The notes beneath the pieces were generated by a model. It saw only the letters and a list, made by a program, of their open reading frames with translations, was not told the origin of the DNA and did not search any database. The position numbers and the translations under genes were made by a program. Below are positions 19,020 through 29,343 of a stretch of DNA of 64,000 bases, piece after piece. The stretch comes from Actinomycetota bacterium. Lineage in GTDB: Bacteria; Actinomycetota; Actinomycetes; Nanopelagicales; Nanopelagicaceae. Position 1 is the first letter of the stretch, and every line of letters starts with the position of its first letter. The stretch spans positions 1 through 64,000 of the forward strand of contig VGAJ01000001.1 in assembly GCA_016870795.1 (NCBI GenBank), read 5' to 3'.

Positions 19020-21397
19020 GCACTCTATCTCCTGCGGAAAGATATGCCGCTGCAAAGAAACGAAGTTCGCACCCTCTCACAACTGAATTTATGTCTAACT
19101 ACGACTTTGGTTTTGATGAGTTTCAAAGCCTAGGCTGCCATCATCTAGAGGATGGCAAGAGCGTATTAGTTGCAGCGCCCACAGGAGCTGGAAAGACAAT
19201 TGTTGGAGAGTTTGCGACGTTTCTGGCAGAAAAGAATGGCAATCGTTGCTTCTACACCACGCCAATTAAAGCGCTATCAAATCAGAAATATCAGGACTTG
19301 GTAAAACTTTATGGAGATTCTGAAGTGGGTCTTCTTACTGGCGATTCATCCATTAATAGTGAGGCTCGCATCGTCGTTATGACCACTGAAGTTTTGCGAA
19401 ACATGATCTATGCCGGATCAGATGCAGTAGATGATCTTGGCTATGTCGTTATGGATGAAGTTCATTATCTAGCAGATAAGTTTCGAGGGGCGGTCTGGGA
19501 GGAGATCCTGATTCATCTTCCAGAGCGAATACAGATAGTTTCACTATCAGCTACTGTTTCAAATGCCGAGGAATTTGGAGATTGGCTAAAGACCGTGCGC
19601 GGCGAAACAGAAGTAGTGCTTAGTGAGATCAGGCCCGTTCCGCTCTATCAGCACATCTTGATCGGAAATCGAATTCTTGATCTCTTTGTCGATGAAGGTC
19701 GGGTGAATCCGGAGATCCTGCGAATTGAGAAGAATTCGATTAAGAAGGTGCCTGGCGGGAGCAAGAGTTGGAAAGAGAGCAAATTTAGCTCTATTAAATC
19801 TCTTACGAGACCAGAAGTGGTTGAAAAGCTTTCAGAGCGCGGTTTTCTTCCGGCAATATTCTTCATCTTCTCTCGGGCTGGATGTGATGGCGCTGTAGCA
19901 TCGTGTATTCGCGAGGGGTTATCGCTAACCAATTCGCTTGAGAAAGAGGAGATAAGGCGAGTCATTGCTCTAAAAACTCATGAACTACCTTCGGAGGATT
20001 TTGGAGTTCTTGGTTTTCACGAGTGGGCCCAAGCTCTAGAGCGAGGTATTGCTGCTCATCACGCAGGGCTACTTCCGATGTTTAAGGAAACTATTGAGGA
20101 GCTCTTTCAGCGAGGTCTTCTAAAGATCGTTTTCGCAACTGAAACCCTGGCTCTTGGAATCAATATGCCAGCAAGAAGTGTGGTTTTAGAAAAACTCGTA
20201 AAGTGGAATGGTGAAAGCCATGTCAATGTTTCACCAGGGGAGTACACCCAACTAACTGGAAGAGCTGGCAGGCGAGGAATAGATATTGAAGGCAATGCTC
20301 TAATTCTTTGGAATGAACAGATGGATAGCTCTATTGCGGCAGGACTTGCAAGCACAAGAACCTATCCGCTTCGTTCATCTTTTTCTCCAACCTATAACAT
20401 GAGCGCTAATTTGATTTCAAGATTCGGCCATGAGCGAGCAAGAAAGTCACTTGGTTTCTCCTTCGCCCAGTTTCAAGCAGATAAAGCTGTTGTTGGTTTA
20501 GCTAGACAGATTGCGAAAAATGAAGTTGCAATCAAAGCTCTAATTGAAGGATCTCAGAGCGATCTTGGCGATATGGGTGAGTATATGAAGGCGCGCTTTG
20601 CAATTAAAGAGATGGAGGCTCAATTCTCATCTAGAAGAATTACTGGTGGTAGCCGGAGAAAACACCATGAAAATATCGAAGAGCAGATAAGCGAACATCG
20701 AAGATTTCTCAAACACCATCCATGTCATAGCTGTCCGAATCGCGAGAGTAATGCCCGTGGTTTTGAAAAAGCAGCGAGGCTTGAAAAGGAGTCAGCGGGA
20801 CTTAAAGCGCGCATGGAGGGCAGAACTAACGTAATTCCTCGAACTTTTGATCGCGTAAGTGAGGTGCTAAAAGAACTCAACTATTTAAGAGATGATCAAT
20901 TAACTCCTAAGGGAGGAGTACTTACCAAGATATATGCAGAAAGTGATCTGCTGTTATCCGAGCTAATTAGCTCTGACTTGCTTAACCAATACTCTCCTGC
21001 AGATCTTGTTGGGTTGCTATCAGCGCTGGTCTATGACGGAAGAGGCGAGCGTAGTAGGAGTCCAAGACTTCCAAAGACCCTTGATGTCTCAATTCCAATG
21101 GTGATGAAAGTTTGGCTAAATATCGTAAAGCTCGAAGAAGATTATGGAATTACGCCACAGCGGGAGCCGAATTTTGATCTAGCATGGAGCGCATATCGTT
21201 GGGCTAATGGCCATAGCCTTCAAACTATTTTGAGAGAGACTGAAATAACTGTGGGAGACTTTGTTAGAGCAATCCGTCAGATAATTGACCTACTTGGACA
21301 ATTACTAAATGCCAATCCACAGATGGCTCCAACGGTTAGAGAAGCAGTGAAGAAAATCGATAGGGGAGTTATCGCCTACTCCGCGGTGGTGGCATGA
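19007..21397 (+). CDS. helY: DEAD/DEAH-box (Ski2-like) RNA helicase HelY
   Basis: VLVAAPTGAGKTIVGEFATF, MDEVHYLADKFRGAVWEEILIHLP, SLSATVSNAEEF, QLTGRAGRRGIDIEG. Confidence 0.93.
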   Translation: MAHVSTLSPAERYAAAKKRSSHPLTTEFMSNYDFGFDEFQSLGCHHLEDGKSVLVAAPTGAGKTIVGEFATFLAEKNGNRCFYTTPIKALSNQKYQDLVKLYGDSEVGLLTGDSSINSEARIVVMTTEVLRNMIYAGSDAVDDLGYVVMDEVHYLADKFRGAVWEEILIHLPERIQIVSLSATVSNAEEFGDWLKTVRGETEVVLSEIRPVPLYQHILIGNRILDLFVDEGRVNPEILRIEKNSIKKVPGGSKSWKESKFSSIKSLTRPEVVEKLSERGFLPAIFFIFSRAGCDGAVASCIREGLSLTNSLEKEEIRRVIALKTHELPSEDFGVLGFHEWAQALERGIAAHHAGLLPMFKETIEELFQRGLLKIVFATETLALGINMPARSVVLEKLVKWNGESHVNVSPGEYTQLTGRAGRRGIDIEGNALILWNEQMDSSIAAGLASTRTYPLRSSFSPTYNMSANLISRFGHERARKSLGFSFAQFQADKAVVGLARQIAKNEVAIKALIEGSQSDLGDMGEYMKARFAIKEMEAQFSSRRITGGSRRKHHENIEEQISEHRRFLKHHPCHSCPNRESNARGFEKAARLEKESAGLKARMEGRTNVIPRTFDRVSEVLKELNYLRDDQLTPKGGVLTKIYAESDLLLSELISSDLLNQYSPADLVGLLSALVYDGRGERSRSPRLPKTLDVSIPMVMKVWLNIVKLEEDYGITPQREPNFDLAWSAYRWANGHSLQTILRETEITVGDFVRAIRQIIDLLGQLLNANPQMAPTVREAVKKIDRGVIAYSAVVA

Positions 21398-22299
21398 GCC
21401 TACTTTTAATTGATAGCGCATCACTTTGGTATCGCGCCTATTACGGAATGCCAGATACCTTGCTCTCGCCTCAAGGAGAGCCAATAAATGCAGTAAAAGG
21501 TTTTATCGATATGAGCGCAAGGCTGATTAATCAGTACAAGCCAAATCGTTTAGCTCTCTGCCTAGATGGCGATTGGAGACCGTCTTGGAGAGTGGAGCTC
21601 TATCCCGGTTATAAACTCAATCGCTTAGATGATGATGGCGAAGGTGAAGAGGAGCCAGATCTCTTAACTCCGCAAGTACCTCTAATCCTTGATTTCTTTG
21701 AAGCTGCAGGGATAGCAATCGTTGGAATGGATGATTATGAAGCAGATGATGTCATCGCAACATTTGCAACCAGGGAGAGCGGTCCGATTCGCATTGCAAC
21801 TGGCGATCGAGACTTATTTCAATTAGTTGATGAAGAGCGCGATGTAAAAGTCGCCTACCTTGCTAAAGGAATTAGTAATCATGATCTGGTAAATCACTCA
21901 TGGATAGAGAAGAAGTATGTAATACCAGGTGAGAGATACGCTCTCTTTGCAATGATCAGGGGAGATGCCTCTGATGGGTTACCAGGCATTAGAGGCATTG
22001 GTGAAAAGGGAGCTGCTGAAATTGCAAAGAACTATTCCAGTATGGCTGATCTAATTAAGGCTGCTAAGTCCGAAGATCCTAAACTCTCTCCAAATCATCG
22101 CAAGAAATTACTCGCAGACCTTGATTATGCCGCTGTGGCAGATCGTCTCGTGCGATGTGCAAGAGATGTGAACCTTCCAGAGATTAATTTGAGTATTCCA
22201 AGTTCTCCAAAGAACGCTAAATACCTTGAAACTATGAAGAGCGATTATGGACTTGGAGCAAGCGTTGATCGTCTTCTATCTGCTCTTAATTGGTCATAA
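21394..22299 (+). CDS. 5'-3' exonuclease (PolA N-terminal-like)
   Basis: LLLIDSASLWYRAYYGMP, DDYEADDVIATFA, TGDRDLFQLVDE, GDASDGLPGIRGIGEKGA. Confidence 0.92.
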   Translation: MSLLLIDSASLWYRAYYGMPDTLLSPQGEPINAVKGFIDMSARLINQYKPNRLALCLDGDWRPSWRVELYPGYKLNRLDDDGEGEEEPDLLTPQVPLILDFFEAAGIAIVGMDDYEADDVIATFATRESGPIRIATGDRDLFQLVDEERDVKVAYLAKGISNHDLVNHSWIEKKYVIPGERYALFAMIRGDASDGLPGIRGIGEKGAAEIAKNYSSMADLIKAAKSEDPKLSPNHRKKLLADLDYAAVADRLVRCARDVNLPEINLSIPSSPKNAKYLETMKSDYGLGASVDRLLSALNWS

Positions 22300-22302
22300 A
22301 GA

Positions 22303-23709
22303 ATGAGAAAACTCGCCCTTGCCCTAATTTCTGGCTTACTACTTTTTGCCGCTTTTCCACCCGTCGAATTTTGGCCAGCAGCATTTCTTGGAGCTGGATT
22401 ACTTTTTCTTCTCCTGGCCGAGGAGAGGCTAGGCGCAAGATTTCGAATCGCGCTTCTAGCTGGGGGAGCCTTCTTTGCGCCACTTCTGCATTGGAGCTCT
22501 ATCTACGTAGGAGCTCTACCCTGGTTGATATTGGTTCTGGGGGAGAGCCTGATTTTTGCCCTTATTGCTCTAGCGCCGATTCGAAAAAATGCTTATGGCG
22601 CAATCGCTTTCGCCTCTTCTTTCGCCTTAATTGAGTTATTGAGAATGAAAGCGCCATTTGGAGGGTTTGGATGGGGTCGTATCGGATTTACCCAAGTTGA
22701 TTCGCTGCAATTTCTCTATCCTTTTATTGGAGTAGTAGGAATCAGCTTCTTTGCGATATCACTTGCGGCGATTATTGTTGTTAAACCAATATTTTCACTC
22801 GCCTTTATTCCTGTAATTATTTTGAGTTTTTTTAATTTGAATATCAATACCTCATCAGAAAAGAAAATTAAAGTTATAGCCGTGCAAGGATCGGTGCAAC
22901 AATTAGGTTTGGAGTTTAATCAAAGAGCGCTTGCAGTTCTCAATAATCATATAGATGCAACACCGAAACGAAACGGCGCCGATGTAATCATCTGGCCTGA
23001 GAACGCCTCAGATGTCGACCCGATAACCAATTTGAAAGCCCGTCAGGGGATAGGTAAGTTGCTAAGTGAGATACAAAAGCCCCTGCTAATTGGCGCTGTA
23101 GAACAAAGAAGCTCTGGGCCTCTTAACTCCAGCCTTTTATTTGACGCAGATGGACAATTGCTCTCACGATACATAAAGCAAGATTTAGCTCCTTTTGGAG
23201 AATATATTCCGCTCAGGTCAATCTCTGAGTCGATTACACCCCTAGCAAAGCAAGTTCGTGATTTCATCCCGGGAGATAATTGGGTAAAGCACAAAATAGA
23301 TGGCATAGAGTTCCAATCTTTTATCTGCTTTGAAGTCCTAGATGATGATCACACTCAAGCTGGTGCAGATGGGGCAGAATTTCTCGTTGCTCAGACCAAT
23401 AACGCCACCTTTGGCGATAGTTATCAAGCAGCTCAGCAACTTCAAATAACTAGAGCAAGAGCTGCAGAACTATCACGGCAATTTGCAGTTGTTAGCACCA
23501 CTGGATACACCGCTCATATTGATCAAAATGGAGAAGTTTTGGATATCGCCGAACAGTTCAAACCAATCGCTTTGCAAATGGAAATTGAAACCTTTAAAGA
23601 TCGAGCAACAACGATCAGGGGAAGCCTTCTTTGGACGGGTGTTTTGGGTGTTTTATGGCTTTTGAGCGTATTTGGAGAGAGGCGTTCACTCTCGGGTTTT
23701 AGCCGATAA
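22303..23709 (+). CDS. lnt: Apolipoprotein N-acyltransferase (no fused Ppm1 domain)
   Basis: Multi-TM N-terminus; carbon-nitrogen hydrolase domain IWPENASDVDP, QDLAPFGEYIPLRS, SFICFEVL, AQTNNATFGDSYQAAQQLQITRARAAELSR. Confidence 0.92.
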   Translation: MRKLALALISGLLLFAAFPPVEFWPAAFLGAGLLFLLLAEERLGARFRIALLAGGAFFAPLLHWSSIYVGALPWLILVLGESLIFALIALAPIRKNAYGAIAFASSFALIELLRMKAPFGGFGWGRIGFTQVDSLQFLYPFIGVVGISFFAISLAAIIVVKPIFSLAFIPVIILSFFNLNINTSSEKKIKVIAVQGSVQQLGLEFNQRALAVLNNHIDATPKRNGADVIIWPENASDVDPITNLKARQGIGKLLSEIQKPLLIGAVEQRSSGPLNSSLLFDADGQLLSRYIKQDLAPFGEYIPLRSISESITPLAKQVRDFIPGDNWVKHKIDGIEFQSFICFEVLDDDHTQAGADGAEFLVAQTNNATFGDSYQAAQQLQITRARAAELSRQFAVVSTTGYTAHIDQNGEVLDIAEQFKPIALQMEIETFKDRATTIRGSLLWTGVLGVLWLLSVFGERRSLSGFSR

Positions 23710-23726
23710 TCTACATTATGTAAACT
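23699..23726 (+). other. Candidate dif (XerC/XerD chromosome dimer resolution) site
   Basis: TTAGCCGATAA-TCTACA-TTATGTAAACT; 11-6-11 architecture; 25/28 match to the actinobacterial dif consensus as I recall it (TTSRCCGATAATVNACATTATGTCAAGT); sits at gene-polarity switch. Confidence 0.85.
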
Positions 23727-23729
23727 AAT

Positions 23730-26573
23730 CTAGTTTATTGCCAAGCTCTCAATCGGCTGGCAGGCACAAACTAAATTCCTATCCCCGTGTGCTCCATCAA
23801 CCCTTCCAACCGTTGGCCAATACTTTCCTCGTCTCCCCATCCCAACCTCACTGCCCATGGGTAGCGCAGCATCCTGACGGCTATATGGCCTATCCCAAGT
23901 ATCACTCACCAAAGCTTCAACGGTATGCGGAGCGTTTCGTAGCGGCGAATCATCTATCGAAATCTCCCCCGATTCAATTGCCTTAATCTCCTTGGCAATA
24001 GATCCTAGGGCGGCAATGAAGCGATCTATTTCGGTTATATCTTCAGATTCTGTTGGTTCGATCATTAGCGTGCCTGGAACTGGGAAACTCATCGTTGGTG
24101 CGTGGAACCCATAATCCATCAAACGCTTAGCAATATCATCAACGCTTACACCACTTCGCTTGGTAATTTCTCTGATGTCAATAATGCATTCATGAGCAAT
24201 TAAGTCATTCTTTCCGGTGTATAAAGTTGGGTAATCAGGAGCTAGTTTCTTTGCGATGTAATTTGCAGAAAGGATTGCTACCTGCGTTGCTTTTGTTAGA
24301 CCCTCTGCCCCCATCATCCTTATATACGCCCAAGAGATAGGCAGAATTAACGCTGATCCAAAAGGAGCGCCGCTAATTGGCCCTAGTCCGGTTAACGGTC
24401 CTGCTAATGAGTCAAGTGGATGATTTGGTAAGAAAGGCCCAAGATGTTTCTTAGTAATTACCGGACCAACACCAGGACCTCCCCCGCCATGTGGAATGCA
24501 GAATGTTTTATGAAGATTAAGATGTGAGACATCAGCTCCAAATTTTCCAGGTTGAGCAAGTCCTACTAAAGCATTCAAATTAGCACCATCAACATAAACC
24601 TGGCCACCTGCATCATGGATTAGAGCGCAGATTTGGCTTATCTCTGATTCAAAGACTCCATGGGTCGATGGATAAGTGACCATTAAAGCTGCCAATTGCT
24701 CGCCATATTCGGCAATTTTGGCCTTGAGATCGTCAAGTGAAACATTTCCAGCTTCATCGCAGGCGATTACAACAACTCTCATTCCTGCCATAACAGCGCT
24801 TGCCGCATTTGTTCCATGGGCACTTGATGGAATCAAGCAGATATCGCGCTGACTCTGACCTATTGAATCGAGATAATTTCTAATCGCAAGAAGTCCTGCA
24901 AACTCTCCTTGAGAGCCGGCATTTGGCTGAAGTGATACTGCGTCATATCCGGTGATATCAATAAGCCACTTAGAGAGCTCAGAGATGATTTTTCTTGTTC
25001 CGAGCGACTGATTACTTGGCGCAAAGGGATGAAGATCTGCAAATTCAGGCCAGGTAATAGCCTCCATCTCGGTTGTGGCATTTAATTTCATTGTGCAAGA
25101 ACCAAGCGGAATCATCGTTCTATCAAGTGCTAGATCTCGATCTGAGAGAGTCCTGATGTAGCGAAGCATCGCTGTTTCTGAGTGATAAGAATTGAAAACT
25201 GGATGTTGCATATAGGAAGTTGCTCGAAGCGATGCGATCGCGCCATATGGTTCAGAGCTACTTTGCTTCAAACCCCAAGCACGAATCAATTTCTCAACAG
25301 TTGCACTAGTGCTTACCTCATCAAAGGCAACACTTACTCCCCCGCTGATCTTTCTAACATTAATTCCAGCTTTTAGCGCAGCATCAATTAGGGCATCGCT
25401 ATTACTTGCAAGAAATGAAACTGTGTCAAAGAAATTCGGGCTATAAAGTTCAAAGCCGCTCTCTTTCAGAGAGCCGGCAAGCTTTCTTGCAAGTTGATGC
25501 GTTCTTACTGCAATTTCCTTTAAACCTTCTGGTCCGTGCCATGCTCCATAAAAGGCAGAAATGACAGCTAGAAGAACTTGAGCAGTGCAGATATTGCTTG
25601 TTGCCTTATCGCGCCTAATATGTTGCTCTCTAGTCTGAAGAGCTAGACGCAGGGCTGGATTTCCATGGCTATCAATACTCTGTCCAACAAGCCTTCCTGG
25701 AAGGGATCTTTCAAGACCCTCTCTTACTGCAAGAAAACCTGCATGCGGTCCACCAAATCCCATAGGAACGCCAAATCTCTGAGCAGAACCAACTGCGATA
25801 TCTGCTCCCCACTCCCCCGGAGATTTAATTAATGTAAGCGCAAGTAGATCACTTGCCATAATTACTAACGCCCCACGGCTATGTGCCTTTGCAATTGCAT
25901 CAGAGAAATCATTTAATGAACCGAAAGTATCTGGATATTGGAGAAGGACTCCAAAGCAATTACTCAAATCAACACCACTACTTAAATCAAGAACTTCACA
26001 ATTTATCTTTAACGGCTTAGCCCTTGTCATCACCACTGCTTGAGTCTGCGGATGAACCCTTGAATCAATTACAAATCGTGCTTCGTCGCCAAGTTTGCTG
26101 CTTCGCCTTGCCAGTGTCATTGCCTCTGCTGCAGCTGTTGGTTCATCAAGCATTGAGGCGTTACAGATTGGCAGGCCCGTTAGATCGCTAACCATTGTTT
26201 GGAATGTAAAGAGAGCTTCAAGTCTTCCCTGGCTTATCTCTGGTTGATAAGGGGTATACGCGGTATACCAAGCTGGATTTTCCAAAACATTTCTAAGCAC
26301 TACTGGCGGAGTAATGCTTGCGTAATATCCGAGGCCGATTAAAGATTCCATCTTTCGATTTTCTAAAGCTAACTTTCTTAACTCCGCAATTACTTCCACC
26401 TCTGATATTGGTTTTGGAAGTAGCGGGCCGAACTTAGCAGTTAACTTGATTGAATCTGGGAGAACAGCCTGCGTAAAAGATTCTAAATCGCTATAGCCAA
26501 GCTCAAGGAGCATGGTTGAGATCTCATCACCTGATGGACCTATATGCCGATCTGAAAATTCCGCTCGCGCCAT
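23730..26573 (-). CDS. gcvP: Glycine dehydrogenase (aminomethyl-transferring), P-protein
   Basis: 947 aa; [48 protein letters not shown]. Confidence 0.97.
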   Translation of the reverse strand: MARAEFSDRHIGPSGDEISTMLLELGYSDLESFTQAVLPDSIKLTAKFGPLLPKPISEVEVIAELRKLALENRKMESLIGLGYYASITPPVVLRNVLENPAWYTAYTPYQPEISQGRLEALFTFQTMVSDLTGLPICNASMLDEPTAAAEAMTLARRSSKLGDEARFVIDSRVHPQTQAVVMTRAKPLKINCEVLDLSSGVDLSNCFGVLLQYPDTFGSLNDFSDAIAKAHSRGALVIMASDLLALTLIKSPGEWGADIAVGSAQRFGVPMGFGGPHAGFLAVREGLERSLPGRLVGQSIDSHGNPALRLALQTREQHIRRDKATSNICTAQVLLAVISAFYGAWHGPEGLKEIAVRTHQLARKLAGSLKESGFELYSPNFFDTVSFLASNSDALIDAALKAGINVRKISGGVSVAFDEVSTSATVEKLIRAWGLKQSSSEPYGAIASLRATSYMQHPVFNSYHSETAMLRYIRTLSDRDLALDRTMIPLGSCTMKLNATTEMEAITWPEFADLHPFAPSNQSLGTRKIISELSKWLIDITGYDAVSLQPNAGSQGEFAGLLAIRNYLDSIGQSQRDICLIPSSAHGTNAASAVMAGMRVVVIACDEAGNVSLDDLKAKIAEYGEQLAALMVTYPSTHGVFESEISQICALIHDAGGQVYVDGANLNALVGLAQPGKFGADVSHLNLHKTFCIPHGGGGPGVGPVITKKHLGPFLPNHPLDSLAGPLTGLGPISGAPFGSALILPISWAYIRMMGAEGLTKATQVAILSANYIAKKLAPDYPTLYTGKNDLIAHECIIDIREITKRSGVSVDDIAKRLMDYGFHAPTMSFPVPGTLMIEPTESEDITEIDRFIAALGSIAKEIKAIESGEISIDDSPLRNAPHTVEALVSDTWDRPYSRQDAALPMGSEVGMGRRGKYWPTVGRVDGAHGDRNLVCACQPIESLAIN

Positions 26574-26601
26574 GGCGGAAAGGATAGAGGCTGGGCTTTA
26601 C

Positions 26602-27117
26602 TTACGCCCCTCTAAGTTTACGTCTTGCAGCCAGCTCATCTGAATCAGTTCGGGTAGATATCGCTCCATCGCTTAAATTCTCTGCTTGAAGGTGAGAGAG
26701 CGAGCCTTCAACTTCATTCCAAACTTTGCCAATGGCGATACCAAATACTCCTTGGCCTCCTTGAAGCAGATCGAAGATCTCCTCAGAGCTAGTGCACTCA
26801 TAGATTGAGGCTCCATCGCTCATTAGAGTAATTCTTGCTAGATCCTCTACCCCGCGTTCGCGAAGATGGGTAACAGCGCTTCTAATGTTTTGCAGCGATA
26901 CGCCAGTATCAAGAAGGCGCTTAACAATTTTTAGAACCAAGATGTCTTTAAACCCATAGAGCCTTGAACTTCCAGAACCGCTTGCTCCCCTCACAGTTGG
27001 TTCAACCAAACCAGTTCTTGCCCAGTAATCAAGTTGTCGGTATGAGATTCCGGCTGCTGAGCAGGCAGATGCGCCGCGATAACCAAGTTCTAGAGAACTC
27101 AATTGATCCTCTTCCAT
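26602..27117 (-). CDS. MerR-family transcriptional regulator (gcv/ftsR locus)
   Basis: GISYRQLDYWARTGLVEPTVRGASGSGSSRLYGFKDILVLKIVKRLLDTGVSL. Confidence 0.9.
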   Translation of the reverse strand: MEEDQLSSLELGYRGASACSAAGISYRQLDYWARTGLVEPTVRGASGSGSSRLYGFKDILVLKIVKRLLDTGVSLQNIRSAVTHLRERGVEDLARITLMSDGASIYECTSSEEIFDLLQGGQGVFGIAIGKVWNEVEGSLSHLQAENLSDGAISTRTDSDELAARRKLRGA

Positions 27118-27210
27118 TTGCGCGCCTCGCGATTCAATCAGGGAAGTTCTGCGGGTAAGGAAGTAACGGTAAGGCTAGCGATGCTTGGAATCAATGACCG
27201 ACACTCTCCA

Positions 27211-27227
27211 AACCTAAAGTTGAGGTT
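27211..27227 (-). promoter_or_regulatory. Candidate MerR-type operator AACCTNAANTTNAGGTT
   Basis: Near-perfect palindrome about 95 bp upstream of the merR gene starting at 27117. Confidence 0.5.
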
Positions 27228-27624
27228 AATGGTTTCGCCTTCTTCCTCTCAATCCATAGATATAGGCCAGAGTAAAGAGAGCGCCCACAAGGGAGTAGGC
27301 CACCTTGCCTATCCCCCATGGGGCGGGCGTAAGGAACGTAAGCAGGGTTAAAAGGGTGCATATACCAACCATCAAAACTCCAACTTGTCGTAGCGCCCGC
27401 TCTGGAGCAAAGGCGGCAACTAAAGGCATCATCACTGAGGCTATGAGAAGACAGACGCCAATCATTCTCATCGCCCAGACTAATTCATCGCTATAGCCAA
27501 CTGGGCCTATCTCTATTTTAAGAAACTGAAGAAATGATTGCGGAGCGGCAACAAGAGCTAGAGCTGAGAGGGCAAAAACTATCGCGCCCATACGAAGAGT
27601 TAAAGCCAGGCGCCTTGCCAACAT
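27226..27624 (-). CDS. Small integral membrane protein of unknown function
   Basis: 132 aa with about four hydrophobic segments, in operon-like arrangement. Confidence 0.6.
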   Translation of the reverse strand: MLARRLALTLRMGAIVFALSALALVAAPQSFLQFLKIEIGPVGYSDELVWAMRMIGVCLLIASVMMPLVAAFAPERALRQVGVLMVGICTLLTLLTFLTPAPWGIGKVAYSLVGALFTLAYIYGLRGRRRNH

Positions 27625-27632
27625 CTCTTCTC

Positions 27633-28103
27633 CTATCCCAGAAAATCCTCTGGATTAATCTGATCTAGAAACTCCTTAAACTTTTCAACTTCATCATCTG
27701 ATTGATCGGGAATCTCGATGCCAGCATCACTAAGAAGAGCCTCGCTTGCAAGAATGGGAGAACCAGTTCGCAAAGCGAGTGCAATAGCATCACTGGGTCT
27801 AGATGAGACGCTGATTCCTCCTTGCAGATTGATAAGCGAGTAGAAGATTCCATCTCTCAGCTCAGTTAAATGGATGGAATCGATAGAAACTTGCAGCGAG
27901 GCTAGAAGATCCTTCATAAGATCATGAGTCAGCGGCCTAGGCGGTGTTACTTCTTGCTGCGCAAAAGCGATAGCGGTTGCCTCAACGGCGCCAATCCAAA
28001 TAGGTAAATATCTCTCGCCACCAATTTCTTTCAAAAGAACAATTGGTTGATTAGAGGGCATCTCAACTCTCACCCCGATTACATCAAGGGCGTGAAAATT
28101 CAT
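27633..28103 (-). CDS. Bifunctional nuclease family protein (DUF151)
   Basis: VRVEMPSNQPIVLLKEIGGERYLPIWIGAVEATAIAFAQQ, SRPSDAIALALRTGSPI. Confidence 0.93.
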   Translation of the reverse strand: MNFHALDVIGVRVEMPSNQPIVLLKEIGGERYLPIWIGAVEATAIAFAQQEVTPPRPLTHDLMKDLLASLQVSIDSIHLTELRDGIFYSLINLQGGISVSSRPSDAIALALRTGSPILASEALLSDAGIEIPDQSDDEVEKFKEFLDQINPEDFLG

Positions 28104-28813
28104 CTTGCGCGATTCAAACCAGAGCGAACTAGCGCTGCGTGAAGTCTCACAGATAGAGATGCTATCTCTCTTGAAACTTCTTGCGCTCTTGCTTTTGAAT
28201 CAGGATTCTTTTGACGAAGAAGTGGGGTGATTACTTGCTCAACCAATCCAACTTCTCGATCAGCAGCGGTTTTAAAGGCTCTTAGATGCCTTCCTTCAAT
28301 ACCGAAGCCAGAGATTTCAGCAACAACCTTTGCAACAGTTAGCGCATCGCCATCATAGTGACGACCTTTTAGCTCGATAAGACCATATCCTTCAAGCTCT
28401 ACCAATTGCTCCTCACTAATTCCTGAATTTGAAATGAGCTCATCTCTGGAGAGTTTCATCTCGCTCTGCTCAATGAAGGCAGAGGCAGATAGGGCGCTAT
28501 CTACACTTGATAGTCGGGCTATTGGAGCGCCATTAACGCTAGCTGCTGGTTCAAGGCCTCTGTCAAGGGCATCAAGATTATCTTTGATTACCTTAAGCGG
28601 CAGATATTGATCACGCTGAGCAAGAAGAACATAGCGAAGACGCTCTAGATCAACTGATGTGAACTTTCGATATCCAGAGGGAGTCCGCTGCGGCTCAATG
28701 AGCCCCTCTGATTCTAGAAAGCGAATCTTTGAGATAGTCACATCTGGAAAATCTGAACGCAACTTTCCTAATACCTCACCAATACTTAAGTATGCTCTAG
28801 CTGGAACACTCAT
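28100..28813 (-). CDS. ftsR: MerR-family regulator FtsR
   Basis: YLSIGEVLGKLRSDFPDVTISKIRFLESEGLIEPQRTPSGYRKFTSVDLERLRYVL; directly follows FHA-domain gene as in other actinobacteria. Confidence 0.88.
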   Translation of the reverse strand: MSVPARAYLSIGEVLGKLRSDFPDVTISKIRFLESEGLIEPQRTPSGYRKFTSVDLERLRYVLLAQRDQYLPLKVIKDNLDALDRGLEPAASVNGAPIARLSSVDSALSASAFIEQSEMKLSRDELISNSGISEEQLVELEGYGLIELKGRHYDGDALTVAKVVAEISGFGIEGRHLRAFKTAADREVGLVEQVITPLLRQKNPDSKARAQEVSREIASLSVRLHAALVRSGLNRAR

Positions 28814-29253
28814 CCTCTAACCCTTCCGCCGATAAAGAAATGCAAACGATATTTTCCAATATGTAACTCTGAACCATCATGTAGCTCGCCCTGATCACTT
28901 ATCTTTCCATCAAGGTAAGTTCCATTTAAACTTCCGCTATCTTTAAAGCTATAGCTTTTGCCATTTCTAATAACTTCAGCATGTTTTCTAGATACTGTTA
29001 CATCATCTAAGAAAATATCGCAATCAACTGCTCGACCAATCACAGTTCGATCTGAATTAATTAAAAAACGAGCGCCTTTTCCCGGACCGCTTAATGAAAT
29101 TAACATGGCAGAACCCTCGTCAAGTGCGTTGATTACATCTCGCTCTTCTTGGCTGGTTTTATCAAGCAGTAGCGAGAGCTGATCTGAAACTGGTCTTAGC
29201 GAGCCCATATTGATAGTTCGAGTTAGGTCGCGCTGGTTATCTTCTTGCTCCAC
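28810..29253 (-). CDS. garA: FHA-domain protein, GarA/OdhI-like
   Basis: FHA core TVIGRAVDCDIFLDDVTVSRKHAEVIRNGKSYSFKDSGSLNGTYLDG; locus ftsR-garA-gcvH. Confidence 0.85.
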   Translation of the reverse strand: MEQEDNQRDLTRTINMGSLRPVSDQLSLLLDKTSQEERDVINALDEGSAMLISLSGPGKGARFLINSDRTVIGRAVDCDIFLDDVTVSRKHAEVIRNGKSYSFKDSGSLNGTYLDGKISDQGELHDGSELHIGKYRLHFFIGGRVRG

Positions 29254-29285
29254 AGCGCCTCCTTACTCTCAACCAAAGGCTAAGG

Positions 29286-29315
29286 CTCAAGAGAGCCTCA
29301 CCGTTATCTTGAGGC
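29286..29315 (-). promoter_or_regulatory. Nested inverted repeats upstream of garA-ftsR (CTCAAGA/TCTTGAG and GCCTCA-N9-TGAGGC)
   Basis: 29286-29292/29307-29313 and 29295-29300/29310-29315, exact arms. Confidence 0.5.
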
Positions 29316-29343
29316 TGACACTAGGCGCGAGATAAGGGTTGAG

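Noticed and set aside
23721-23737. Inverted repeat TAAACTA-ATC-TAGTTTA considered as a bidirectional terminator
   Set aside because: AT-only weak stem without a U-tract on either strand; overlaps the XerD arm of the dif candidate, which explains the position better.
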